Source: an uncultured Alphaproteobacteria bacterium | GTDB taxonomy: Bacteria > Pseudomonadota > Alphaproteobacteria > HIMB59 | Length of the DNA: 64,000 nt | Direction: 5' to 3' | NCBI GenBank assembly: GCA_902611415.1 | Contig: CACLZM010000001.1 | Span: 62,001-126,000, forward strand | Shown here: one piece after another, positions 55,976 through 64,000 of the stretch | How positions within the stretch are numbered: position 1 is the first letter of the stretch | Layout: every line of letters begins with the position of its first letter | Program-made: the position numbers and the translations under genes | The notes under the pieces: model-generated | What the model saw: only the letters and a program-made list of their open reading frames with translations | The model's database searches: none | Told to the model about the DNA's origin: nothing

Positions 55976-57246
55976 AACTTTCAAATCTTTTATTTAACTC
56001 ATTAAAAGAGTCACCAAAAGAAGCTAAAATTATTTCCCATCAATTAATGTTGCGTTCATCGATGATTAGGCAACACACCTCTGGTATATACACATGGTTA
56101 CCATTAGGTTTTAAAGTCCTAAAAAATATTGAGAATATAATTCGAAATAATCAAGACGAAATAGGTTGTAATGAAATGTTAATGTCTACTATACAATCTT
56201 CAGAATTATGGAAAAAAAGTGGTAGATATGCAGACTATGGAAAAGAGATGTTAAGAATTACTGACAGACATGATAATGATTTATTATATGGACCAACTAA
56301 TGAAGAAGTAATTACAGATTTATTTTCTGATTATGTAAATTCCTATAAAGGTCTTCCAAAATATCTCTACCATATTCAATGGAAATTTAGAGATGAAATT
56401 AGACCTCGTTTTGGCGTAATGCGAGGTAGAGAATTCTTAATGAAAGATGCCTATAGTTTTGACTTAACCGAAGAAGCTGCTCTTGAAACTTATAAAAAAT
56501 TTTTTAGAAGTTATTTAAAAACCTTTCTAGATCTTGGATTACAACCGATTCCTGTAAAAGCTGCGACGGGTGCCATTGGTGGAGATTTATCTCATGAGTT
56601 TCAAATATTAGCTAATACCGGTGAAAGCGAACTTGCTTATGACTCTAAATTAGTTGACTCTAACTTATACGAAAAAAGTTATGAAGAAATTACAACAATG
56701 TATTCTGCATCTGACGAAATGATTGATAAATCAAAATCTGATATGATAATTGGAAGAGGTATTGAAGTAGGGCATATATTTAATTTTGGTACAAAATATA
56801 CTAAGCCATTAGAATGTTTCGTGCTAAATCAAGATGGAAAAAGAATAACACCATATATGGGATCGTATGGAATAGGTGTTTCCAGATTAACAGCAGCAAT
56901 AATAGAGGCATTCCACGATGATAAAGGTATCAAATGGCCAATTAATATTTCACCATTTAAGATAAATATCATAATGCAATCAAACTCTGACTATTTAGCT
57001 GATGTAGAAAGTATTTATAATCTGCTTATTACTAAATATGATAATGTTTGTTTAGATGATAGAGATTTAAGTATAGGAAGAAAAATTAAAGACTCTGAAT
57101 TGATTGGAATACCTTGGACATTGATTATCGGGAAAAATTTTAAAGAAAAAGGTCAAATTGAACTGATTAGTAGATCTAACAGTGATAAGATATTCTTAAC
57201 TAAACAAGAAATTGAGAATTTTGAATTTGAACAATACACTCCATAA
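55972..57246 (+). CDS. proS: Prolyl-tRNA synthetase, short form without editing insertion
   Basis: A 424-residue class II synthetase. Motifs: RQHTSGIYTWLPLGFKV (motif 1), QWKFRDEIRPRFGVMRGREFLMKDAYSF (motif 2), GSYGIGVSRLTAAI (motif 3), and the anticodon domain DDRDLSIGRKIKDSELIGIPW. It lacks the 180-residue editing insertion of the E. coli enzyme, as is usual in alphaproteobacteria. Ends inside the lolC/E start region. Confidence 0.95.
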   Translation: MKLSNLLFNSLKESPKEAKIISHQLMLRSSMIRQHTSGIYTWLPLGFKVLKNIENIIRNNQDEIGCNEMLMSTIQSSELWKKSGRYADYGKEMLRITDRHDNDLLYGPTNEEVITDLFSDYVNSYKGLPKYLYHIQWKFRDEIRPRFGVMRGREFLMKDAYSFDLTEEAALETYKKFFRSYLKTFLDLGLQPIPVKAATGAIGGDLSHEFQILANTGESELAYDSKLVDSNLYEKSYEEITTMYSASDEMIDKSKSDMIIGRGIEVGHIFNFGTKYTKPLECFVLNQDGKRITPYMGSYGIGVSRLTAAIIEAFHDDKGIKWPINISPFKINIIMQSNSDYLADVESIYNLLITKYDNVCLDDRDLSIGRKIKDSELIGIPWTLIIGKNFKEKGQIELISRSNSDKIFLTKQEIENFEFEQYTP

Positions 57247-58399
57247 ATTATCTTTCTCCTATATATTTAATTTTAAAAAAGATAAAGCGTTCTCAGTATC
57301 AACAATCTTATCTTCTTTAGCATTAATTTTAGGTATTTCAATTTTAATTACTGTAATGTCTGTGATGAATGGTTTTAGAGAACAATTAGTTGATTCATTA
57401 AGTGGTGTCAATGGAGATATTACTATTTATAATGCAAAAAAAGACGAAATAAAAAAAATTCAAGATAAAAATCCTTCAATATCTTTTGTTGAAAATATTC
57501 AAAATAGAGTAATCACAAGTAATGAAAATGGTATAGAAGGTCTTTTAATGAAATCTCTTAATAAAGAAGACATTTATAAGATACCTAAAATAAATCAAAA
57601 TATATTTGAAATTGAAAAAAATATCGAAAATTGGGTTTTCATTGGAGTTGAACTAGCTAGGTCTTTAAATTTAAAAGTAGGAATGCCTCTTCAAATCAAT
57701 ATTCCTGGAAATTCTATGACAATTTTAGGCCCTGTTTTAAATTCAAGACAATTAATCATTAAAGGAGTATTTAATACAGGAGTATATGACTTTGATAAAT
57801 ATTTTATTTTTAGCAATATTGATCAGTTTAAAAATAACATAAGCAATAAAGTTATAGATGTTTATTTGAATGATAAAGACTTTGATTATAGGGATTTAGA
57901 TGGCCTAAACTACTCAACATGGGAGGATCAAAATCAAACTTTAGCTCAAGCATTATCTACTGAAAAAAATGTTATGTTTGTTATTCTCTTTTTTATTATT
58001 GTGATTTCTTCCTTTACAATAATTTCAAATCAAATTTTTTTTATAAAAGAAAAGTATAAAGATATTATTTTATTAAAAGCATTGGGAATAAAGCAATCAA
58101 AAATTTGTTTTATATTTTTTTTAAATTCTTTTTTCATATCATTTTTCTCAATTGTTATTGGTACTTGTTTAGGATTGTTGCTATCTACAAATATAGACTC
58201 AGTTGAAAATTTTTTATCATATTTGTTAAATTTTGAGCTTTGGAATAATGAAATAAGATATCTAACATCTATGCCTTATAGTATTAAATTAAACGACATA
58301 GTGTTTATTGTAAGTATTTCTCTTTTTTCAAGTTTAGTTGCCTCTTACATTCCAATATTGAGAATATTTAGAATTAAACCAAATTTAATATTAAGATGA
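57212..58399 (+). CDS. Lipoprotein-releasing ABC transporter permease LolC/LolE
   Basis: A 395-residue permease with one N-terminal helix (STILSSLALILGISILITVMSVMNGFREQL), a large periplasmic domain and three C-terminal helices, the MacB/FtsX layout. With LolD it extracts lipoproteins from the inner membrane. Alphaproteobacteria often have one LolC/E hybrid (LolF) forming a homodimer. Start unclear: three in-frame TTG codons (57212, 57221, 57227) lie within the proS 3' end. Confidence 0.92.
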   Translation: MRILNLNNTLHKLSFSYIFNFKKDKAFSVSTILSSLALILGISILITVMSVMNGFREQLVDSLSGVNGDITIYNAKKDEIKKIQDKNPSISFVENIQNRVITSNENGIEGLLMKSLNKEDIYKIPKINQNIFEIEKNIENWVFIGVELARSLNLKVGMPLQINIPGNSMTILGPVLNSRQLIIKGVFNTGVYDFDKYFIFSNIDQFKNNISNKVIDVYLNDKDFDYRDLDGLNYSTWEDQNQTLAQALSTEKNVMFVILFFIIVISSFTIISNQIFFIKEKYKDIILLKALGIKQSKICFIFFLNSFFISFFSIVIGTCLGLLLSTNIDSVENFLSYLLNFELWNNEIRYLTSMPYSIKLNDIVFIVSISLFSSLVASYIPILRIFRIKPNLILR

Positions 58400-59031
58400 G
58401 TTTATTAGAATTAAAAAATATTAATAAATCATATCTATCTAAGGTAGGAAATTTTCAAGTAATCAATAAATTAAATTTATCAGTAGAGCATAACCAAAAT
58501 ATTTTTTTATTTGGTCCATCAGGATGTGGTAAGTCAACTTTATTAAACTTAATATCAGGATTAGATAGTTCAGACTCTGGAGAAATTTACTTTGATGGCA
58601 AACTAGTAAAAAACCATTTTGATCTTTTGAAAGACGATATTGGTATTATATTTCAAGATCACTATCTGATATCTGAATTAAACATTTTCGATAACATTAA
58701 ATTAAAAATTAATGATACGAGAAAAATTGAAAAAATCTTGTCATATTTTAATTTGAGTCAATTTAAATTTAAATACCCTAATCAGTTATCAAATGGACAA
58801 AAACAAAGAGTTTGTGTTGCAAGATCGCTAGTGAATAGCCCTAAACTTTTAATAGCTGATGAACCTACAAGTTATTTAGATAAAGAAAATGCAAATTTGG
58901 TTATTGATCTTATATTAAATAGTTCAAAAAAATTCAATTTATCAACAATAATAGCCAGTCATGATATTTCATTTCGTCCACTTTTTGATAAGTCTTATAC
59001 AATTGAGAATAAATCAATAAAAGAATGCTAA
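58396..59031 (+). CDS. lolD: Lipoprotein-releasing ABC transporter ATPase LolD
   Basis: A 211-residue ABC ATPase. Walker A GPSGCGKST (about 36-44), Q-loop GIIFQDHYLISELN, signature LSNGQKQRV (the usual SGGQ is degenerate), Walker B LLIADEPTSYLD, switch HDISF. Overlaps the permease gene by 4 nt and dnaE by 7 nt. Confidence 0.93.
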   Translation: MSLLELKNINKSYLSKVGNFQVINKLNLSVEHNQNIFLFGPSGCGKSTLLNLISGLDSSDSGEIYFDGKLVKNHFDLLKDDIGIIFQDHYLISELNIFDNIKLKINDTRKIEKILSYFNLSQFKFKYPNQLSNGQKQRVCVARSLVNSPKLLIADEPTSYLDKENANLVIDLILNSSKKFNLSTIIASHDISFRPLFDKSYTIENKSIKEC

Positions 59032-62000
59032 TACCTCTAAGAAATTATTCAAATTATTCTATTTGCGAGTCCAATATTAAAATTGAGGATCTTGTAAATT
59101 TTGCTGAAAAGGAAAAATTACCTGCAATCGCATTAACAGATTACAAATTATTATCAGGTGCTCTTGAATTTTCAACAAAATGTAAAAACAAAGGTGTTCA
59201 ACCGATTATAGGATTAGATGTTGATTATATTTCAAAATTAAACCACAAATCGCGACTTACTTTTCTAAGCAAAAATGAATTTGGCTTTAAAAATCTCAAT
59301 ATATTATCTACAAAAATAAATACCGAAAATGATTTTAATTTATCTTTAAATAATATTAATAATTTTTCCGAAGGTAACATTTTGATTTTAGGTGGGTTAT
59401 TTAGTTATTTCCAAGATTTGAATATAAATACAAATAATTTAAAAATTATTATTGAAGAAATCACTGCTTTAAAAAATTTCTTTAAAAATGATATCTTTTT
59501 TGAATTTGATGAAAATTTAGACAATAAACCGTTAAATGAAATATCTAAAAAAACTAAGATTTATTCATTTTTATCTTCATTTAGTTTTTACAAACAAGAT
59601 AAAGATTATGATGCAATAAAAATACTTCATTGTTTAAAAAATGGTGAATATTTACAAAATACTTCGTTTAATCTAAAAAATAATTATTCTTTAGCTAATA
59701 TTAACCAAGATAATAATAGCTTAATCCCTTTAATACAAAATTCAAATTTGATAGCAAATAAAATTAATTTTCTAATTGAAGAAAAACCTATTACATTGCC
59801 AAATTTTAAATCAGATTTTGACTCCGATGAAGATAAAGAAATTATTAAACAATCTAGAAGTGGCTTAGATTTAAGATTAAAAAAAATACTTGCAAACATA
59901 AGCATCGAAGAATTCAATAGTCAATCAAAAATATACAGGGATCGTTTAGAATATGAATTAAATGTTATTATAAAAATGAAATTCTCTGGATACTTTCTTA
60001 TAGTAAGTGATTTTATTAGATGGGCTAAATCAAATTCAATTCCTGTTGGTCCCGGAAGAGGATCAGGTGCTGGTTCTATTGTTGCGTGGTCTTTATTAAT
60101 CACAGATGTAGATCCAATTCAATATGGTTTGCTTTTTGAAAGATTTTTAAACCCAGATAGAGTGTCAATGCCTGACTTTGATATTGATTTTTGTAAATCA
60201 AGAAGAGATGAAGTTATCGAGTATGTTCAAAAAAAGTATGGGTATCAAAATGTTGCACAAATAATTACCTTTGGATCGATGATCTCCAGAGGAATATTGA
60301 AGGATATAGGTAGAGTAGAGGGTGTTCCATACTCTGAAGTAGAGAGAATGGTAAATAAAATACCTTATAATCCAGTTCATCCATTAAGTATTAGTGAGTT
60401 GAAAGCTAATCATTCTGATCAATTAGGTGATTTAGCTGACTCTCCAATGATGGAAAAAGCCGAGTCAATGGAGGGCGCACTAAGAAATGTATCTACACAT
60501 GCTGCAGGAATAATAATTTCTTCGGATAAGCTTTATGGAAATATTCCTTTATTCAAGGATGATGACTCAGAGATAATGGCTACACAATACAATATGAAGG
60601 ATTGTGAGAAAGCAGGGTTATTAAAATTTGATTTTCTTGGACTAGCTAATCTCACAATAATTGATGAGACTCTTAAATTAATAAAAGCTAAAAATCAAAT
60701 TTCTATTGATTTAAATGAAATTCCTTTCAGTGATGAAAAAACCTTCAAATTATTAAGTGATGGCTATACGTGTGGAGTGTTTCAAGTTGAAAGTGCTGCG
60801 ATGGTTGACACTTTGATTAAACTCAAACCAACAAGCTTGGAAGAAGTTATAGCAGTCTTAGCTTTGAATAGGCCTGGTCCAATGCAATTTATTGATAGCT
60901 TTATTAAAAGAAAAAAAGGTGAGGAAAAAATAATATATGATCATCCTTTACTTGAACCAATTTTGAGAGAAACTTATGGAATAATTGTTTATCAAGAACA
61001 AATTATGAAAATAGCTCAAGTAATATCAGGATATACTTTAGGTCAAGCAGATTTATTGAGAAGAGCTATTGGTAAAAAAATTAAAGCTGAATTAATGAGT
61101 CAAAAGGATAATTTTATTAAAGGTGCTTTAAATAAAAAGGTTAGATCTAAAGATGCTGAGAAACTATTTTCTTTAATCGAAAAATTTGCAGAATATGGAT
61201 TTAATAAAAGTCATGCAGCCGCTTACGCTTTTATTACTTATTATACAGCATATTTAAAAGCACATTTTCCACTAGAATTTTATTGTGAATTACTTAACAA
61301 CTCGTTAAATAATACTGACAAAATTTTTGTAATACTAAATGAAATGTATGAACAAGATTTAAAAATTTTACCACCTGATATAAATTATTCAGAATATAAA
61401 TTTACAGTATATGAAGATAAGATTATCTATGGTTTAGCTGCTCTAAAGGGAGTAGGTGAGGAGTCAATGAAAGAATTAGTAAAAGAAAGAAAAAAAAATG
61501 GTAAATTTAAATCTCTGTCAGATTTTAATGATAGATTATCGAGATCTGTATTAAATAAAAGACAAATAGAAAAACTTATATTATCAAATTCTTTAAATTC
61601 ACTTCATACGAGCATCTCAAAACTATTTGCTAATGTTGAAAATATTATACAAAAAAAATCTGGAGCAACATTATTTAATGACTTATCTGATGATCAGTTT
61701 TTTCTTAACAAAAGTTATACTAAAGTTGATCCAATCAAAGCTGAATTTGAAAGCTATGGATTTCTTTACTCTCAAAAAAAACAAACAAAAATACTATCAA
61801 AACTAAATCAATCATCTTTTAAAGAAAAAATTAATTTTAAACTTGAGTTTTTAGAGGATTTTTATTTTTATGTTGTTAAGTCACAATATAAAACTACTAG
61901 AAATGGTAAAAGATATATTCTCTTAAATGTAATAAATGAAAGTGGTTTTTTTGACTTAAGACTTTTTGATGATAAATTTGACTTAGGTTCACTTCACGCG

Positions 62001-62210
62001 CAATACATAAAAACCAAAATTAAAACAGTTATTAAAAATGACTTTTATAATGTAAATATTGATAATTTACTCATTATCAATGATGATGATTTAATTAATC
62101 AGATAAACCATATTTCCTATGAGGAATTACTAGAATTAGATAAAGTTAATGCTTCCAACAATATAAGAGTTCATAATGATAACAAAATAGTCAATATTTC
62201 ATTGAATTAA
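59025..62210 (+). CDS. dnaE: DNA polymerase III alpha subunit
   Basis: A 1061-residue replicative polymerase, about 100 shorter than E. coli DnaE. The catalytic block VGPGRGSGAGSIVAW, then MPDFDIDFCKSRRDEVI, and FNKSHAAAYAFITYYTAYLKAHFP are well conserved; the tRNA-like C-terminal OB part is short. The N-terminal PHP domain has lost its metal-binding histidines (PLRNYSNYS, LTDYKLL), so any PHP-based proofreading is gone and DnaQ must do this. Confidence 0.95.
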   Translation: MLIPLRNYSNYSICESNIKIEDLVNFAEKEKLPAIALTDYKLLSGALEFSTKCKNKGVQPIIGLDVDYISKLNHKSRLTFLSKNEFGFKNLNILSTKINTENDFNLSLNNINNFSEGNILILGGLFSYFQDLNINTNNLKIIIEEITALKNFFKNDIFFEFDENLDNKPLNEISKKTKIYSFLSSFSFYKQDKDYDAIKILHCLKNGEYLQNTSFNLKNNYSLANINQDNNSLIPLIQNSNLIANKINFLIEEKPITLPNFKSDFDSDEDKEIIKQSRSGLDLRLKKILANISIEEFNSQSKIYRDRLEYELNVIIKMKFSGYFLIVSDFIRWAKSNSIPVGPGRGSGAGSIVAWSLLITDVDPIQYGLLFERFLNPDRVSMPDFDIDFCKSRRDEVIEYVQKKYGYQNVAQIITFGSMISRGILKDIGRVEGVPYSEVERMVNKIPYNPVHPLSISELKANHSDQLGDLADSPMMEKAESMEGALRNVSTHAAGIIISSDKLYGNIPLFKDDDSEIMATQYNMKDCEKAGLLKFDFLGLANLTIIDETLKLIKAKNQISIDLNEIPFSDEKTFKLLSDGYTCGVFQVESAAMVDTLIKLKPTSLEEVIAVLALNRPGPMQFIDSFIKRKKGEEKIIYDHPLLEPILRETYGIIVYQEQIMKIAQVISGYTLGQADLLRRAIGKKIKAELMSQKDNFIKGALNKKVRSKDAEKLFSLIEKFAEYGFNKSHAAAYAFITYYTAYLKAHFPLEFYCELLNNSLNNTDKIFVILNEMYEQDLKILPPDINYSEYKFTVYEDKIIYGLAALKGVGEESMKELVKERKKNGKFKSLSDFNDRLSRSVLNKRQIEKLILSNSLNSLHTSISKLFANVENIIQKKSGATLFNDLSDDQFFLNKSYTKVDPIKAEFESYGFLYSQKKQTKILSKLNQSSFKEKINFKLEFLEDFYFYVVKSQYKTTRNGKRYILLNVINESGFFDLRLFDDKFDLGSLHAQYIKTKIKTVIKNDFYNVNIDNLLIINDDDLINQINHISYEELLELDKVNASNNIRVHNDNKIVNISLN

Positions 62211-62255
62211 CTCTTGATTATTACAATTTATTCTTTAAAACTTCAAAAAAAACAG

Positions 62256-62318
62256 GTTAATAGACATCCGGTGCCTAAAGGTTTCCCTTCTATTAACTAA
62301 AGCTAAACCGGAGGCAAA
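62256..62318 (+). promoter_or_regulatory. Structured leader of rpsB with possible SD-sequestering pseudoknot
   Basis: A perfect 9-bp stem GTTAATAGA / TCTATTAAC (62256-62264 with 62289-62297) encloses a 24-nt loop. Loop segments TGCCT (62272-62276) and GGTTT (62280-62284) are complementary to AGGCA (62312-62316) and AAACC (62305-62309), which contain and flank the GGAGG Shine-Dalgarno. Such a fold would hide the ribosome site, as in known S2-autoregulated leaders. Seen by eye; not folded by program. Confidence 0.55.
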
Positions 62319-63032
62319 ATGGAAATTGAAATATCACTTGAAGATCTTTTAAAGAATGGCTCTCACTTTGGTCATAACAAAAAAAGATGGAACCCAAAAA
62401 TGGAAAAGTACATTTATGGTGAAAAAAACGGCACACATATTCTGGACTTGAGAAAGTCACTACCTTTAATTGAAAATGCACTAAAATTTGCACATGAGTC
62501 TGCAAAAAATAAAAAAAAATTTTTATTTGTTTCAACTAAAAAACAACACAGTGAAATTGTTGAAACTATAGCAAAAGAAACTAATAATTATTACGTAAAT
62601 TTTAGATGGCTTGGAGGTATGATTACTAATTGGAATACTGTAAAAAATTCAATTAATACTCTTAATAATTATGATGGTATATTAAAGTCTGATGATACAG
62701 TTTTTACTAAAAAAGAATTATCAGATATAGAAAAAAAGAAAATCAGATTAGATAAAACTCTAGGGGGTATTATTGAAATGAAATCAACACCTGACGTAAT
62801 TTTTATTATAGATACTAATAGAGAACACATTGCAGTGTTAGAGGCAAAGAAATTAGGGATACCAATAATAGGCATTGTAGATACAAATTGTGATCCTGAA
62901 TTAATTGATTATCCAATTCCTGCAAATGATGATGGTGTCAAATCTGTGCAATTTATTCTTGATAACTTTAAAAAGGTTTTAATTTCGAAAAATGATGATA
63001 CATCATCTGAAGATAGTAATAAAAATGAGTAG
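62319..63032 (+). CDS. rpsB: 30S ribosomal protein S2
   Basis: A 237-residue S2. Signatures: LLKNGSHFGHNKKRWNPKMEKYIYGEKNGTHILDL, NFRWLGGMITNWNTV, PDVIFIIDTNREHIAVLEAKKLGIPIIGIVDTNCDPELIDYPIPANDD. The acidic C-terminal tail is variable. It heads rpsB-tsf-pyrH and overlaps tsf by 8 nt. Confidence 0.97.
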   Translation: MEIEISLEDLLKNGSHFGHNKKRWNPKMEKYIYGEKNGTHILDLRKSLPLIENALKFAHESAKNKKKFLFVSTKKQHSEIVETIAKETNNYYVNFRWLGGMITNWNTVKNSINTLNNYDGILKSDDTVFTKKELSDIEKKKIRLDKTLGGIIEMKSTPDVIFIIDTNREHIAVLEAKKLGIPIIGIVDTNCDPELIDYPIPANDDGVKSVQFILDNFKKVLISKNDDTSSEDSNKNE

Positions 63033-63897
63033 TATGGAATTAATCAAAAAGCTAAGAGATACCACTGGTAGTGGCATTGTTGATTGCAAAAAAGCTCTCT
63101 CTGAAAATAACAATGATATAGACGCATCAGTTAAATGGTTAAGAGAAAAAGGTATTCTTAAGGCACAAAAAAAGCAAGATAGAGAAACAAATGAAGGTGT
63201 TGTCTCGTTTTATAATAATTCTTCAAATACAGAGTTTACAGTTTGCAAAATAAAATGTGAAACTGATTTTGTAGCTAAAAATAATGATTTTTTAGATTTT
63301 GCTGAGTCTCTTTGTAAAGCTATTCATGAAAATAAAAATATAAATGATAATGGAACTGATAAAGATTTAACTACTTTAACTATTAATGAACGAATTTTGA
63401 GTGATTGTCTAACAGATCTTATTTCTAAAATTGGTGAAAATATTCAAATTGTATCATATAAGAAATATTTTTCTGACAACTCAATTTTTATAAGTTACCT
63501 TCATAATAAATATAATTCAAATTGTTCAAAAATTGGTTCAGTTGTTGAAATTTCCACAGATAATCAAAATTCTGCCCTTAAGTTAGTTGATGAGTTAAAG
63601 ATTATAGCCATGCAAGTCTCTGCGATGAAACCTATGGGTATTGATGAAAATTCAATTAATTCAAAAATTCTTGATGATGAAAAAGATATTATTTTGAAAC
63701 AAATGACAAATGTGCCTGAAGATAAAAAAGATCAGATACTCAAAGGAAAATTAAATAAATTTTTAAAAGAAAATACTCTTTTAGGGCAAGCTTTAATAAC
63801 TGATCCGAAAAAAAGTGTAAGTTCTTTTTTGAGTGAAATTTCAAAAAATAATAACATAAGCCTTAACATTACATCTATGGATTTATATACTATCTAA
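63025..63897 (+). CDS. tsf: Translation elongation factor Ts
   Basis: A 290-residue EF-Ts, the nucleotide exchange factor of EF-Tu. The start is the ATG of MSSMELIKKLRDTTGSGIVDCKKAL; the track's longer ORF runs into rpsB. The core contacts TDFVAKNNDF and the IAMQVSAMKP segment are present. The middle is Asn/Lys-rich and diverged. Confidence 0.94.
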   Translation: MSSMELIKKLRDTTGSGIVDCKKALSENNNDIDASVKWLREKGILKAQKKQDRETNEGVVSFYNNSSNTEFTVCKIKCETDFVAKNNDFLDFAESLCKAIHENKNINDNGTDKDLTTLTINERILSDCLTDLISKIGENIQIVSYKKYFSDNSIFISYLHNKYNSNCSKIGSVVEISTDNQNSALKLVDELKIIAMQVSAMKPMGIDENSINSKILDDEKDIILKQMTNVPEDKKDQILKGKLNKFLKENTLLGQALITDPKKSVSSFLSEISKNNNISLNITSMDLYTI

Positions 63898-63901
63898 TAA
63901 T

Positions 63902-64000
63902 ATGTATAAAAATATCATGCTAAAGATATCTGGTGAGTCTTTAGCAGGATCTAATGAGCAGGGTTTTGACTTTGCTTTTCTAAATGAACTTTCAAATAGT
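63902..64000 (+). CDS. pyrH: Uridylate kinase, 3' end outside window
   Basis: The first 33 codons only: MYKNIMLKISGESLAGSNEQGFDF is the typical N-terminus of PyrH, which makes UDP from UMP. Too short for the track. It starts 4 nt after the tsf stop, the usual order. Confidence 0.88.
   Translation, partial: MYKNIMLKISGESLAGSNEQGFDFAFLNELSNS

Overview
The window looks like the chromosome of a streamlined, AT-rich marine alphaproteobacterium of the SAR11/HIMB59/AEGEAN-169 kind. Evidence for this: very low GC, tiny intergenic gaps, many overlapping genes, many TTG starts, and alphaproteobacterial gene orders (tig-clpP-clpX-lon-hupB; nuoA-N followed by birA, coaX, rnj, DUF1467, proS, lolC/E, lolD, dnaE; rpsB-tsf-pyrH). 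The exact clade cannot be fixed from sequence reading alone. One phylogenetic clue is a tRNA-His that encodes its own G-1 opposite C73, the ancestral state that many other alphaproteobacteria have lost.

Layout. (1) 1-7.1 kb: a nitrogen region with a split glutamate-synthase-like set (glxBCD / mgsABC type), a glutamine-synthetase-like enzyme (GlnT/GmaS type), an ammonium transporter, and several small or unknown proteins. This set is typical of gamma-glutamylmethylamide/N-methylglutamate metabolism or of the GlnT-Glx system of rhizobia. (2) 7.1-13.5 kb: a glutamine amidotransferase, a second glutamine-synthetase-like ligase directly abutting a MetX-like acyltransferase/hydrolase, then tyrS, anmK and an alpha/beta hydrolase. 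(3) 13.5-19.9 kb: mnmA and a sufBCDS-sufT-sufA iron-sulfur operon. (4) 19.9-28.9 kb: two EamA transporters, hisI-thrS, dusA-glnE, and the canonical glnB-glnA pair. (5) 29-35.2 kb: tRNA-His, tRNA-Leu, tig, clpP, clpX, lon, hupB, tRNA-Val, tRNA-Asp. (6) 35.16-37.88 kb: a small island integrated in the 3' end of tRNA-Asp, bounded by a 46-bp perfect direct repeat. It carries repeated GGTGARCA-type sites near both ends, a secreted hydrolase gene flanked by its own 38-bp repeats, and three small ORFs, but no integrase. A polysaccharide-lyase-like lipoprotein ORF reads out through the right attachment site. (7) 39-52.7 kb: a complete 14-gene respiratory complex I operon. (8) 52.7-64 kb: birA, coaX, rnj, DUF1467, proS, lolC/E, lolD, dnaE, then rpsB behind a structured leader, tsf and the start of pyrH.

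How the parts fit. Nitrogen assimilation is the theme of the first 29 kb: three glutamine-synthetase family enzymes, Amt, a GOGAT-like set, the adenylyltransferase GlnE and the PII protein GlnB lie in one neighbourhood. The canonical GlnA keeps the adenylylation tyrosine loop and GlnB keeps the uridylylation tyrosine, so the PII-GlnE-GlnA cascade appears usable, although GlnE is short and partly degenerate. The best candidates for something undescribed are the tRNA-Asp island with its nested repeats, the GATase/GS-like/MetX-like cluster, the small membrane protein behind amt, and the pseudoknot-capable leader of rpsB.
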